Shown here in pieces: positions 32,380 to 42,890 of a stretch of DNA of 64,000 nucleotides. A program made the translations under genes and the position numbers. Under the pieces are notes generated by a model. The model did not search any database. It saw nothing but the letters and a program-made list of their open reading frames with translations, and was not told where the DNA came from. Each line of letters opens with the position of its first letter. The first letter of the stretch is position 1. The stretch is from Dromiciops gliroides. Taxonomy: Eukaryota; Chordata; Mammalia; Microbiotheria; Microbiotheriidae. The stretch spans positions 61,382,532 to 61,446,531 of the forward strand of contig NC_057861.1 of assembly GCF_019393635.1 (NCBI RefSeq), in the 5' to 3' direction.

Positions 32380-33240
32380 CATCTCACTCTTAGCTATTTT
32401 TGATCTCCTTTTCCCACTATGAGCTCTAATCCATCCTCTATTCACCCACTAAAATGATTTTCCTAAAGTGCAGGCCCAACTATGTCATCCTCCTACTCAG
32501 TAAATTCCAGTGGCTTCCTGTCGTTTCCAAGAACAAAGACAAAATGCTTTGTTTGACATTCAAAGCCCTTCATAACCTAGCCCACTAGTGCCTTTCCAAA
32601 CTTCTTAGTTCTTACTCCTAGGTACTCTTCCTTCTGGTGACGCTAGCCTCCTGGCAGTTATTCCATGAATGACACTCCATCTCTCTGCTACCAGCTTTCT
32701 CTCTGTCTCCTGTGCATGGAATGGTATCCATCCTCCTCCTCCTCCTCTCTGACTACTGACCTCTATGACCTTTAAATTGCAACTAAAATCCCACCTTCAA
32801 CAGGAAGTCTTCCCCAATCCCTATTAATCCCAGTCTCTTCTCTCCATTAGTTATTTCTTGTTTGTCCTGTATATAGCTTGTCTTGTATATATGTTGTCTT
32901 GCCCATTAGATTATAAACTCTTTGAGGGCAGGAATTGTCTTTTGCCTCTTTTTGTATCCCCACCTCAGTTATGCAGTTGTTTTTTAGTCCTTTCTAACTC
33001 TTTGTGACCCTATTTGGGGATGTCTTGGCAAAGATACTGGAGTGGTTTGCCATTTTCTTCTCCAGCTCATTTTACAGATGAGGAAACTGAGGCAAACAGG
33101 GTTAAGTGACTTGCCCAGGATCGCACAGCTTAGTCAGTGTCTGAGGTCAGATTTGGGTCTTCATGACTCTAGGTCCGGAGGTCTATCCACCGTACCACCT
33201 AGCTGCCCAGCACTTACTAAATGTTGATTGATTAACTGAG
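32380..33240 (+). mobile_element. L2 LINE 3' end, split by an RTE-tailed SINE
   Basis: GCAGGCCCAACTATGTCATCC, CTTTGTTTGACATTCAAAGC, ATTAGATTATAAACTCTTTGAGGGCAGG and, after the SINE, AGCACTTACTAAATGTTGATTGATT form the canonical L2 end. Confidence 0.75.
32975..33208 (-). mobile_element. SINE with RTE/BovB-like tail, nested in L2
   Basis: Plus-strand text runs AGTCCTTTCTAACTCTTTGTGACCC-like to ACCACCTAGCTGCCC, a complete reverse copy. Confidence 0.78.
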
Positions 33241-34180
33241 AGAGAAAACAAGAAAAATCACTTGTTGTCATCATGCTATCCACACCAGAAAGCAATCCAA
33301 CCCCTTCTTTGATTTTCCCCTTACCCCAACATGACCAACCAGTGACTTTTTTTTTATTCCACCCATGCTTCATCACCCACTGTTCATTCTGGATGTCACC
33401 CTCTCTGTTAGTATTCCTCCAGGAAGACCATGGTGCTAATTTTTATATTCATCCTCCATTATCTGCCCTTGATTCCATCTTCTGTCATGTCTTTTCAAAC
33501 CTGGAAGCAGGCTGAACACAACCTTTCCTTGGTGAGGGATGAGAAAGACTCACTTCAATGGGGCAGAGTTTTACAAGAGCTGGAGCCTTTGGGGAATGAG
33601 GACACATTGAGTCTGTGGGCCTGAAGTCAGCAATCTTGGGTTTTCACATCTTTGTGCATATGAATATGTGTGTCCATGTTCGTGCCTGTGTAGACATGGA
33701 CACATTTGCATGTCCACAGATGCCATGCATTTCTATCTTTGCATATGTGTGCGTGTCTGCTGAGAAACCCACTGCAGGCTCCCCACCCAGTCATGTTCCA
33801 CTAGGTTGGCTAGCCTGGCGACAGAGCTACCCTCAGAGGCTGCATCAAGGCTGACATAGCGTCTTCTGTCATCTTTACGAGTCCCCCACTGAGGCTTTAA
33901 GTACAGGGGACCAGGGCCAGTGCCCAACTTTATAGAAACTGGAGGAAAAGTGCTGAGATGGAGATTCTACTCAGTGGAGAGTCAGACCCTAGGGGTCTCA
34001 GACAAGGTAAAGTCACCTGGCAGTGCTTGGAAGATCCCAGGATTCCAAGCTTCCTCTCCCAGGTAACGAAGGGAAATAGTGGGATCCCAAGGTCTTACAA
34101 GTGGGAAGATCATGGCCCTGTGCTCCTGTAACATAGCAGAATTCAAATTCAAGTCCAGAGATCTGCCCTCTAGGGCCCAA
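33241..34180. other. Intergenic, no gene recognised
   Basis: Mostly unassigned. 33655-33770 is rich in TGTG/CATG alternations (GCATATGTGTGCGTGTCTG), a decayed (TG)n tract. Short frames have no homology. Confidence 0.4.
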
Positions 34181-34823
34181 TGTTATTTTCCTATCAAAGT
34201 CTTGAATTCTTTTCTAGGACCAAATCATAGGGTGACAGCTAATAGGAAGCATTATGGGTCTAGCGTACCCCAGAAGATCTCTGGGGTAAATCAAAAAAAC
34301 CTTCTCCTTGAGAAACTAAACCAAAGGACAGATGCACCTAAAGAGATAAGTGGCACCAGATTGGGACTGAGCTAGCTCCAGGACCACCACCCTTCATTAT
34401 AGTCTCCCCCAACCCTTGGGGAGATAAGATTAGGTGTGGCTGCTGCCTTTGTGACATGAGGACAGAGAAGACTTGAGAGAACCAGCACGACCCCTCACCC
34501 AACTTCCCCCAGCCACCACCAGTGGGGGATGGTTCTCCCCCAATAAGGGACTCTCCACAGTCAGGTGATCACCCCATCAGTCCTCTATAAAAGTACCTGC
34601 CTGTCTCTTGCTCGAGGAGATTGGTATCTCAGAGCCACTCTCTGTGCCATGTCTTTCTCCCCATGAGAAGAAGTCCAAGGATTTCTCTCTTGGTTTCCTT
34701 TCCCTAGCACCTAAATAAACTATTATTTTATTCTAATTGGATTTGTGTGCAAGAGGGTGTAATTCTTTAAAGAGGAATTCTTAAGGACTCCTATCTCAAA
34801 CTCCCACCTATTTCCCCATAACA
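34181..34823 (+). mobile_element. Solo LTR of an endogenous retrovirus
   Basis: Ends are TGTTAT ... ATAACA, the inverted termini of an LTR. TATAAAAG lies at 34586-34593 and AATAAA at 34714-34719, followed by a GT/AT-rich stretch to the end, so U3, R and U5 are in the right order. No primer-binding site, gag, pol or env flanks it, hence a solo LTR. A clean target duplication is not visible. Confidence 0.75.
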
Positions 34824-35060
34824 GGGAAGGCAAAGGCTAGGTCTCCATTGCTGTAGTACCTAAAATCCTAACCTCAGGAGCTTCCGAGGAAATAGGAAGG
34901 CAAAGGGCCTTGCCTCAGAAGAGGACTCTACCCACTCTAGGCTCATCGGAGTCCCTAACAGCCCAATGCTTGGAACATTGCCTCTGGAAGACCCCTAGGA
35001 CCTTGCCCTTGTTATCTGGAGCTCATCTCCTGACCCCCTTCCATTGGGACTTCAGCTGGG
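34824..35060. other. Intergenic, no feature recognised
   Basis: Short unassigned stretch between the LTR and a family A copy. Confidence 0.35.
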
Positions 35061-35838
35061 ATCAGTGACTGCTATAGAATTAAGGGGGACTGAGAAAGGC
35101 TTCCTGTGGAGGGTGGGATTTTAGCTGAACCTTGAAGGAAGCCAGGGAACCCTGGAGGAGGAGGAGGAGACAATTGAATGGGATGGGAAGTACACCCACT
35201 GACCCCTGTAATAGAGACTCGAAGAGAAAGGAGGCCAAAGCATTGATTTTATTTCTTTTGAAAGAAAGGTGCACCACACTCACTGGGACAACCAGGAGGT
35301 GTGACACACCAGGATTAGGAAACCAAGCAGTTTTTATACTCTTTACAGACATCTCATTTGAGCAAAATGCGGTAATTGGGTTCAGCAATAAATCGTTCTC
35401 CTGGAATGTTCAGCGATAACTCTCTCTCCTGGGTTGTTAGATTATTTTGTAAAATTTTCTGTTTCTGCAACAATGTATCATGTCTACATAATGTCTCGGT
35501 GCAGACTCTATGAAGCAATTTTTAAGTTGATATGCCTATATTTAGAAAGGGGGATAGTAGCTTCCCAATATTGCCTCTCTCTAGAGAAAAAACAGAGAGA
35601 GAGAGAAATAGGGGGCTCTAAGGGGCTTTAAGACTTTGAGATCAGATCACTAGGCTGAAGGGGGGAGGGCACTTTCCATCTCAGTGGAGGATCATATCCC
35701 TATGTCCCTCTCACAATGAAGGAAAGAGTTCCAAGCATGGGGAACAGCCAGGGGAAATGCCCGGAGTCAGGAGATGGAACATCTTGTTAGAGGGACTGCA
35801 GGGAGGCCAGTGTCACTGGACTGATGAGTACCTGGGAC

Positions 35839-35861
35839 GGGGGGGGGGGGGGGGGGGGGGG
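35839..35861 (+). repeat. G23 homopolymer
   Basis: Twenty-three consecutive G's on the plus strand within family A, where relatives show short GGGG runs. Length in the real genome may be uncertain because such runs assemble poorly. Confidence 0.85.
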
Positions 35862-35878
35862 TGATATGAGGTATAAGA

Positions 35879-36002
35879 GGGGCGGCTGGGTGGTATAGTG
35901 GATAGAGGACCGGTCCTGGAGTCAGGAGGACCTAAGTTTAAATCTGGCCTCAGACACTTGACACTAGCTGTGTGACCCTTGTCAAGTCACTTAACCCCAA
36001 TT

Positions 36003-36034
<32 letters not shown>
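35879..36034 (+). mobile_element. Young SINE with tail converted to (CA)n
   Basis: Flanked by GATATGAGGTATAAGAG and AGATATAAGGTATAAGA. The tail is about 14 CA units instead of poly-A. Confidence 0.9.
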
Positions 36035-36035
<1 letters not shown>

Positions 36036-36309
36036 GATATAAGGTATAAGAATACCGGAAGGGGGGGGGGAGTGATCAAGTTATAAAGGGCTTTGAACAC
36101 CACAAAGAGGGTCTTATATTTGGTCCTGAAGGTGATAGGGAGCCACTAAAACTGACTGAATGTGTTTGGGGCTGGAGGTGGATAAGGTCACATCTGTACT
36201 TTAGCGAGATCTCTGACCGCTGAGAGGAGGAGGGGCTGGGGTGGGGAGACACTTGTGGCAGGCAGAGGCACCAGGAGCTGCTGCAGTCATCCAGGCAGGA
36301 GGTGATGAG

Positions 36310-36790
36310 GGCCTGCCCCAGGGTCGCTCCCACAAGACATGGGCCCCCATGCCCAGAATGCCCTCCTTTCTCATCTCCATCTCCTGTCCTCCCTGGTTCC
36401 CTTCAGCTCCCACTTAAAATCCTACAGGAAGAGGGCAGCTAGGTGGCACAGTGGAGAAAGCATCAGCCCTGGATTCAGGAGGACCTGAGTTCAAAGCCGG
36501 CCTCAGACACTTGACACTAGCTGTGTGACCCTGGGCAAGTCACTTAACCCCCATTGCCTGCAAAAAAAAAAAAATCCTACAGGAAGCCTTTCTTCATCCC
36601 CCTTAGTCCCAGTGCCTCCTCTCTGTTAATTATCTCCTATCTATCCTGTACAGATTTTGACTGTAAATAGCTGTTTGCTGTCTCTCCCTTGAGTTCCTTA
36701 GTAAGTGTTGTCTTGGGCCTTTTTTTTTTTTTGTAGCCCTAGCACTTCACACAGTGCCTGGCATGTAGCAGGTACTGAAATGCGAATTTA
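36310..36790 (+). mobile_element. L2 LINE 3' end with nested SINE
   Basis: CCCAGAATGCCCTCCTTTCTC, AAAATCCTACAGGAAGCCTTTC and GCACTTCACACAGTGCCTGGCATG surround the SINE at 36433-36574, which duplicated AAAATCCTACAGGAAG. Confidence 0.7.
36433..36574 (+). mobile_element. Young tRNA-derived SINE copy, nested
   Basis: Perfect 16-base target duplication AAAATCCTACAGGAAG; poly-A of 12-13. Confidence 0.94.
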
Positions 36791-37440
36791 CCAACAAGCT
36801 CCCCAGTCCCACAGTTTAGTTCCTGGTAGGTCCTATCCCTGGTCCCCTAAACATGTTGGGAGCTAATGGGGCTGGAAAGCCTGGACCTAGAAGGCACCCT
36901 GGCAGAGTCTAGAACATGGGGAGGATGGGGGAGAGGAGGGAAGGCTAGAGTAGGAGAGGCTGAGATCTGTGGGAGGGTTGGAGCCTGGAGAGAGGAGGGA
37001 CTGGGGCCAGGGGCCAGGGGACTTGAGGGATTGTAGATGCTAGACCAGGAAGGGGCCCTAGAGAGCTGGAGGTCCTAGGGCTAGAAGGGGCTGGACCCAA
37101 GGGCAGTTATGACCTAGTGGGGGCTAGGCCCTGAGGAATGAGACAGTAGAAGAGGGATCCTGGGAGTGCTGGGGCCTGAGGCCTAGAACAGCTGGAGGGG
37201 CCGGGTAGAAGGAAGGGGGAGGGGGGGAGGACTGAGACCTGGGTGGAGAGGCTGGGACCACGTGGTACCAGAGGCCCTTGGGTTGGGCCTGAGGGCAAGA
37301 GAGTCTGGAAGGGCTGGAAGCCCATAGGTTACTGGGGTCCCAGAGGGGAAAACTAGGAGGGGGAAGTTGGCAGAGGGGGTAGCTTCTGGAGCCTAGTAAG
37401 ACTCATAGCCTCCACCCCCACCCTGGCCAAGCCATTAGGA
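36791..37440. repeat. Degenerate G-rich minisatellite
   Basis: Imperfect units of a theme such as GGGGCTGGAGGCCTAGGA / GCTGGAGGTCCTAGGGCTAG recur through 36860-37340. Many GGGG runs could form quadruplexes. No coding similarity. Confidence 0.55.
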
Positions 37441-38150
37441 CATACCTGAGGTTTGAGAGTGGGCGCTCCCTCCTTCCCTGTCCCCCCAACAGCCTCCTGC
37501 CCCCCCTCCAGTCTGCCTGTCCAGCCACATCAGCATCCAAGACCCTCCCCCCAGCTCAGGGGCCTGACTCAGCGACCTAGTTTCCAGGATTTTTCCCTGA
37601 AAGAGAAAGTGGAGCCCCCCCCCCCCTTCCCCACTCCTGCTGTGCTCTTGTCCCCAATCCTGCAGCTCCCCCCATTTTTCCCTACTCCCACTTGCATTCT
37701 CCCCTTTCCCCAATACATACACCTGAAAATCAGAGCTGAAGAAAGAGGGGACCTGGAGTGGGGAGCCTAGAGCCCTGAAGGAGGTGAGGAGAAGGCCTAG
37801 GCCTCCTCAGGGAGACCTCATCTGGTAGGGGCTCTAGCACGGGGTAGGGAGGGGGTGATACAAGAACAGAGGATCCAAATACGGCAAAATGGAGGGTCAA
37901 GAATTCAACGATCCATTGAGAAAACATTTGTAAAGGACCTTCAGGGGGCAACGGTCTGTATTCCATGCCAGGGGAACAGATTCAGACTTTCTTAAAGCAA
38001 AGAGGAACATGCTCAGAGACAGGCTCTGGGGAAATGACTATGGTCATTCTGTGAAAAACGGATGGAAAGGAGAGAGACTGGAGGTCTGTGATGGCAAGAG
38101 GAGTGTGGACTTCAGCTCTAGGAAGAGCTAGACCTCCCAGGCCACTGCAG
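37441..38150. other. Intergenic GC-rich, no gene assigned
   Basis: C-rich plus strand from 37480 to 37720 keeps 95-105-codon frames open on both strands, but composition explains this. On the minus strand CCTCAGGTATGT near 37445 resembles a splice donor. Without a supporting exon I do not call a gene. Confidence 0.35.
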
Positions 38151-38155
38151 TGGTC

Positions 38156-38312
38156 TTTTTTTTTTTTTTTTTTTTTGGTGAGACAACTGGGGTTAAGTGA
38201 CTTACCCAGGGTCACACAGCTAGTAAGTGTTAAGTGTCTGAGGTCACATTTGAACTCAGGTCCTCCTGACTCCAGGGCTGGTGCTCCATCCACTGCACCA
38301 CCTAGCTGCCCC
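38156..38312 (-). mobile_element. Young tRNA-derived SINE copy
   Basis: Flanks CTGCAGTGGTCTTT and CTGCAGTAGTCTTT; about 21 T's at the tail side. Confidence 0.92.
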
Positions 38313-38837
38313 TGCAGTAGTCTTTAGGCCCGGTAAGAGCTGAGCTCAGGAGGTCCTCTCTCACCTGAAGGTTCCAACAGTTCTTCCTTCTGCTAGCCTC
38401 TTGGTTTTCCCAGCCCCAAGACCTAGCCAGTCCCTCCCCACTTTGGGACTGAAACATCTACAACTCAAGCAGTCCAGACAAGCCTAGCATAGCCCAGAAT
38501 GCACTGGGAACAGAGCCTCCCAACCAAGCCCCATCACCCCGAAGGCTCCATGGCCTTTGAGACAATACCCAAAGAATGACCCCGATGTTCTCTAGTCTCT
38601 CCAAATGGGCTACCAGAGTCATCTTCCCAGAGTCCAATTCTGCTTACAAATCCTTCCCTCATTAGACACTTAACTCAGCTCCCCATTGTCTGTAGGGGAG
38701 AGTCTGGGCTCCGGAACAAACTTCACCTTTCTGAGTGTCTGTTTCCTCATCTGGAAAAGGAAGATGATACTTGTGAGTTTCAAATGAGATGATATACCTA
38801 GTGTTTTGCAAACCTTCAAGTGCTAAATAAGTATCAG
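38313..38837. other. Intergenic with L2/MIR-like debris
   Basis: CCAGAGTCATCTTCCCAGAGTCC resembles an L2 piece (38610) and TTTCCTCATCTGGAAAAGGAAG (38748) a CORE-SINE tail. Otherwise unassigned. Confidence 0.4.
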
Positions 38838-38840
38838 CTT

Positions 38841-38998
38841 GGGGCAGCTAGATGGCGCAGTGGTAAAGCACCGGCCCTGGATTCAGGAGTACCTGAGTTC
38901 AAATCCAGCCTCAGACACTTAACACTTACTGGCTGTGTGACCCTGGGCAAGTCACTTAACCCCAATTGCCTCACTAAAAAAAAAAAATAAAAATAAAA
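38841..38998 (+). mobile_element. Young tRNA-derived SINE copy
   Basis: Target duplication AATAAGTATCAGCTT (about 38826 and 39003). TGGCGCAGTGG A-box intact. Confidence 0.93.
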
Positions 38999-39019
38999 AA
39001 AAAATAAGTATCAGCTTAA

Positions 39020-39400
39020 TGTGGTTCTTAATAATCTTGATGACAGTCATTTAAATTTTTATATCACTTTATGGTTTGCATACATTATCTCTCCAGGCAG
39101 GCCCCAAGACCTCCCTCTCTCTCTCTCTCATCCTCCCTCAGAGTTGGCTAGTATCTGGCCTCAGTCTTGTGAGCCAATGGGAACAGCCAGGTAGGGGGAG
39201 GACCCTGTGGGTGGTGGGGCTAGGCTAGGCTTTGCCCAGGACAGGAGTCCATGACCAACCAGAAACTGGAAAGGCCGAGTATCTCAGCATCCTTCATTCC
39301 ATTCAGCAAACGCTTCTTAAGCATGTTGGCTTACTCAACTCAAGACCCAGGCGTGAGGGATAGTGCCCAAGAATACTTGTAGACAAGAGGCAAGGCAGTA
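39020..39400. other. Intergenic, no feature recognised
   Basis: A short (CT)n at 39115-39130 and otherwise unassigned sequence. Confidence 0.35.
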
Positions 39401-40425
39401 CAAGATCATAGGACCATCAATTACAGACTTCACATTCAGAATACGTCAGAGAAATGCTCTAGAACTACCTCCCCCATTTCACAGGTGGGGAAACTGAGGA
39501 AGAGAAATGACTTACCCAAGGTCACACTGGATTGGAAGCCACATGTTCTGACTTCAAGTCCAGGGGACTTTCTACTATACTACGCCACTAAGATGGAGTG
39601 GATTTGGAGAGAATCAAGCGCATAGTTACAATAACTACAATCATAACAATATCTGACATCAACATAGCACTTTGAAGCTTGCAGAGGACTTTACAAACCT
39701 GATTTCATTTGCCTCACCCCAACCCTATGAAACAGTCATTACAGGTATTATTATCTCCATTTTAGAGATGAGGAAACTGAGGCACTATGGTACACTAGAA
39801 AGAGAAATAGATTTGGAGTCAGATGATCTGGGTTCAAATCCTGGCTCTGACCTGTATTACCAGTCACTTATTCTATCTCTAGGCCTCAGTTTCCTCACCT
39901 GTAAAAGGAAAGTGTTGAACTCCATGACCTCTCAGTTCCTAGAAGGGTTCTAAGTCTATGATCTGATGCTCAGAGAATTTGCCACGCCTGGGTCACACAG
40001 CTGAAGCTGGATTTGATCCCACCTATTCCTGCCTCCAGGTTCAGCTCTATTATACCAAGTTATCCCAGGGGAAGAATTTGAGCAAAGCCTTCAAAGCCAA
40101 CAGAAAGCCATGTCGTGGAGGGCTTCGAATGCCACACTAAGGAGCTGTTGGCAATAGAAAGCCAACAAAGGTGTCTGAGGGAGGGGTATGACCAAAGGCA
40201 ACTAGGGGTACAGTGAATAGAGCAGGGGGCCTGAAGTAAGGGAGATCTGAGTTCAAATACTACCTTTGACACTGTCTGCCCCAGTTTCCTCAACTGCAAA
40301 ATTAGAATAATAATAGCACCCACCTCCCACGGCTGTTGTGAGGATCAAATGAGATAATATCTGTAAAGGACTCAGCCACAGCCTGGCACATAGTGGGCAC
40401 ATAAATTCATAATCCCCTCTTTCCA
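39400..40425. mobile_element. Cluster of decayed CORE-SINEs
   Basis: At least four pieces: about 39410-39590 (reverse, CAGGTGGGGAAACTGAGGAAG), 39640-39790 (reverse tail, GAGATGAGGAAACTGAGGC), 39790-39960 (forward, GGAGTCAGATGATCTGGGTTC) and 40195-40420 (forward, AACTAGGGGTACAGTGAATAG to GATAATATCTGTAAAGG). Confidence 0.55.
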
Positions 40426-41200
40426 AAGAGGTGAGAGAATACCTTATCCTCTAAAAGAAGATTGAATTTATGAGGGACACCCCGCTTGAGGGGCATCTGC
40501 TATAGTGTAAATGTAAGAGCCACAGTCATTTGAAAGCATAATAAAGCACCCATTTCTGGTGGCTTTAAAATGCAGTTATTTCAGCAGCCCCTGATGGTGA
40601 AACCCTGGCAGGATGTCTCCTTGGCTTCCCCAAGGGGCCGTGGTGAGGGGCTGATAAAGGGGTGGAGTGTGTCAGCCACCCCAGAACTACTGGGCTCGGG
40701 AGAGGGATGGGTTTAACAGGCCTCCTTGGTGGCGCCGTGATCTCTTTTCCAGGCCTGGAGGTGCAGACGCCGTCGGGGGCCAAGGAGCACATTCCGGGGA
40801 GGGAGGCAGCCAGGCCAGGGAGAGAGGGAGGGACTGGGGAGGGGGCCAGATGCCTGAGGCCCAAATGGGGGGGGGGGAATGAGATTCCTGGCCTTGGGGA
40901 AATGAGGGGTACCCTCTGGGGAGCTAAGGAAACCTTCAGAAAGCTGTTGCCGTTGCTTTTTCTAGTCTGGAATTTGGGGGTAGGGGACTGAGGGAGGGGA
41001 AGCAAGGGATTGTGGAGGTTGGAAGTTGGAGGATGGGGTGGAGGAAATGGAAGAGGTGGAGGGTGGAGGAGATGGAAGACGGGGGTGCTGAGGAGATGGA
41101 AGTGGAGAGAGCTGGAGGGATGAAGGCTAGGGAACTGATGCTAGTATGGGCTAGAGGATAGAGGTTACGGCATATTGCTTCTGGGAGGATCATAGTCCTC
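40426..41200. other. GC-rich non-repetitive block
   Basis: 40560-40960 is CpG-containing and repeat-free. It includes GTGATCTCTTTTCCAG at about 40737-40752, a good plus-strand splice-acceptor string, followed by an open frame that I cannot match to any protein. 40985-41110 is a GGAGATGGAAG-type degenerate repeat. It may be regulatory or an unrecognised exon. Confidence 0.35.
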
Positions 41201-41740
41201 AGCCTGCTAACCTAAGGAATGGGGGCAGAGCAACCATAAGCGAACACAATTCCCTGGAGCAGCAGACTCGGACTGCCCCCTCCCTCCCTCCCTCCCTTCC
41301 ACAACCCAGAGAAGAGGAGGGGGTGGGACTGTGGCCAGCAGTCAGCTGCAAGTGCTTTCTAAATGATGGGCCCCTCTGCCAGGACACTTCATAAAGCTAC
41401 TCCCGGCCCGATGCCACCAAGAGAGGAGAGTCCATCCAAACTGGGCTGTGCTCCCAGGAGCACCCCCTCCCAAAGGCACTTCCCTCAAACACCAACATCC
41501 AGGCTGCTGACTTCCAGAGAACCAACTACCCACCCACTCCAGGCACAGCTTCTGAATCCCTGCCCCCTACCATCCCCACCCTGAGCACTTCCCCCTCCTG
41601 TTTCCCAAACCTAGCCTCCCAGCACGGACACTGCCACCCCCCCCCCCAGCTATCCCTCAATTCCAGCCCTTCACAGAGTCTCAGAACTGGAAGAGACTTC
41701 AGAGGGGATGGAAACCAACCCATATTTGAACAATACAGAG
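41201..41740. other. Intergenic GC-rich, no gene assigned
   Basis: C-rich stretches with short frames only. CACAGAGTCTCAGAACTGGAAGAGAC (41670) belongs to the same AGAGCTGGAAGG motif family seen as minisatellites elsewhere. Confidence 0.35.
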
Positions 41741-41848
41741 TGCCTCACTTGGAGTCAGGAAGACAAGTTGGAATCCTGCCTCAAGACACTGGTTGTGTGA
41801 CCCTGGGCAAGTCCCTTAACCTCTCTGCTCTAGCTCCATCTATAAAAG
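41740..41848 (+). mobile_element. Old SINE fragment
   Basis: GAGTCAGGAAGACAAGTTGG ... GTTGTGTGACCCTGGGCAAG; diverged. Confidence 0.6.
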
Positions 41849-42165
41849 GGGGCAACTAGGTGGTGCAGGGGCCCTGGAGTTAGGAGGATCTGAGTTCAAA
41901 TCTGGCTTCAGACACTTGACATGTACTACCTGTGTGACCCCTGGGCTTAACCCCACTTGACCCCAGTTGCCTCAATCATCAGGTGGTCTCCAGTCATCCT
42001 GGTCTATGTCTTGCCACTGGACCCAGGATGGCTCTGGAGGAAAGAGTGAGGCTGGTGACCTTGCACAGCCCTCCCTCACTTCAATCCAATTCACTGCAAG
42101 TCATGACATCACCTCTTGAGGTCATGGTTCTCCACGAGAACGAAGGACAAACAACAACAATCTAT
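41849..42165 (+). mobile_element. SINE with a second RTE-like tail type
   Basis: Usual head and middle, then GCCACTGGACCCAGGATGG, GAGGCTGGTGACCTTGCACAG, CAAGTCATGACATCACCTC and the end GAGAACGAAGGACAAACAACAAC. A tail-only relative occurs at about 49960-50015. Confidence 0.7.
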
Positions 42166-42300
42166 TAAAAGGATATAATGACAGCACCTGCTTCCTAGAG
42201 CTTTTGTGAGGATCAAATGAGATAATATATGAAACCACTTAACAAACCTTAAAGTGCTATATAAGTATAATCATTATTATTATTATTATTATTATTATTA
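42166..42300. repeat. Old SINE tail and (ATT)n
   Basis: GAGGATCAAATGAGATAATATATG followed by ATT repeats at 42272-42300. Confidence 0.7.
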
Positions 42301-42453
42301 GGGGCAGCTAAATGGCGCAGTGGATAGAGCACCAGCCCTGGATTCAGGAGGACCTGAGTTCAAATCCGGACTCAGACACTTAACACTTACTAACTGTGTG
42401 ACCCTGGGCAAGTCACTTAACCCCAATTGCCTCAAAAAAAAAAAAAAAAAAAA
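42301..42453 (+). mobile_element. Young tRNA-derived SINE copy
   Basis: Inserted in the ATT repeat, with AATTATTATTATTATTA resuming after 19 A's. Confidence 0.92.
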
Positions 42454-42890
42454 CCAATTATTATTATTATTAACCCACATTATCATCATCTCTGACCTTC
42501 CAAAGCATTTTAGGTTTGCAAAATATTTGACCAACATCATCTCCTTTGGGGTAAGGAATATTAGTATTCCCATTTTACAGATGAGGCAAGTGGCACTGAG
42601 AGGGTCAATCATACAGCCAGCAAGTATCTGAGACAGAGATCGAAGCCGACCTCCCAAGTCATCCTCCAGCCTCTGCTTAAACCTCTCCCTAGAGGGGAGA
42701 ACCTGCTCCCTCCAGAAACAGCCTGTTTCACTTTTGGAGAGCTCGTGTGATTAGGAGGAAGGTTTTCCTTACCTCAAGCCTAAATTTGCCTCTCTGAAAC
42801 ATCCATGCCTTGCTCCTGGCACTCCCCTCTGGGTCCAAGAAGAACTCGTCTAATCCTTCTTCCATGTAACAACCTTTCAAATACTTGTTC
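42454..42890 (-). mobile_element. Old CORE-SINE piece and CR1/L3-like tail
   Basis: 42540-42650 is a decayed reverse SINE (TTTTACAGATGAGGCAAGTGG). 42655-42890 has GGAGGAAGGTTTTCCTTACCTCAAGCC and CAAGAAGAACTCGTCTAATCC, the reverse CR1/L3 text seen at 25.7 and 27.8 kb. Confidence 0.55.

Larger units (their letters stand above)
35062..36350 (+). repeat. Family A repeat (unassigned), with SINE and G-run
   Basis: Blocks in order: CTGAGAAAGGCTTCCTGTGG, TAGCTGAACCTTGAAGGAAGCC, GTTCCAAGCATGGGGAACAGCC, AATGCCCGGAGTCAGGAGATGG, GGGAGGCCAGTGTCACTGG, AAGGGCTTTGAACACCACA, GATAGGGAGCCACTAAAACTG, CCAGGCAGGAGGTGATGAGG. An unrelated 470-base piece (about 35200-35670, with TTTTTATACTCTTTACAGAC) interrupts it and may be an inserted LTR-like segment. 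Confidence 0.55.

Noticed and set aside
37435..37722. Minus-strand exon ending at a donor-like CAG|GTATGT
   Set aside because: Composition-driven frame, no acceptor or similarity; one donor string is not enough.
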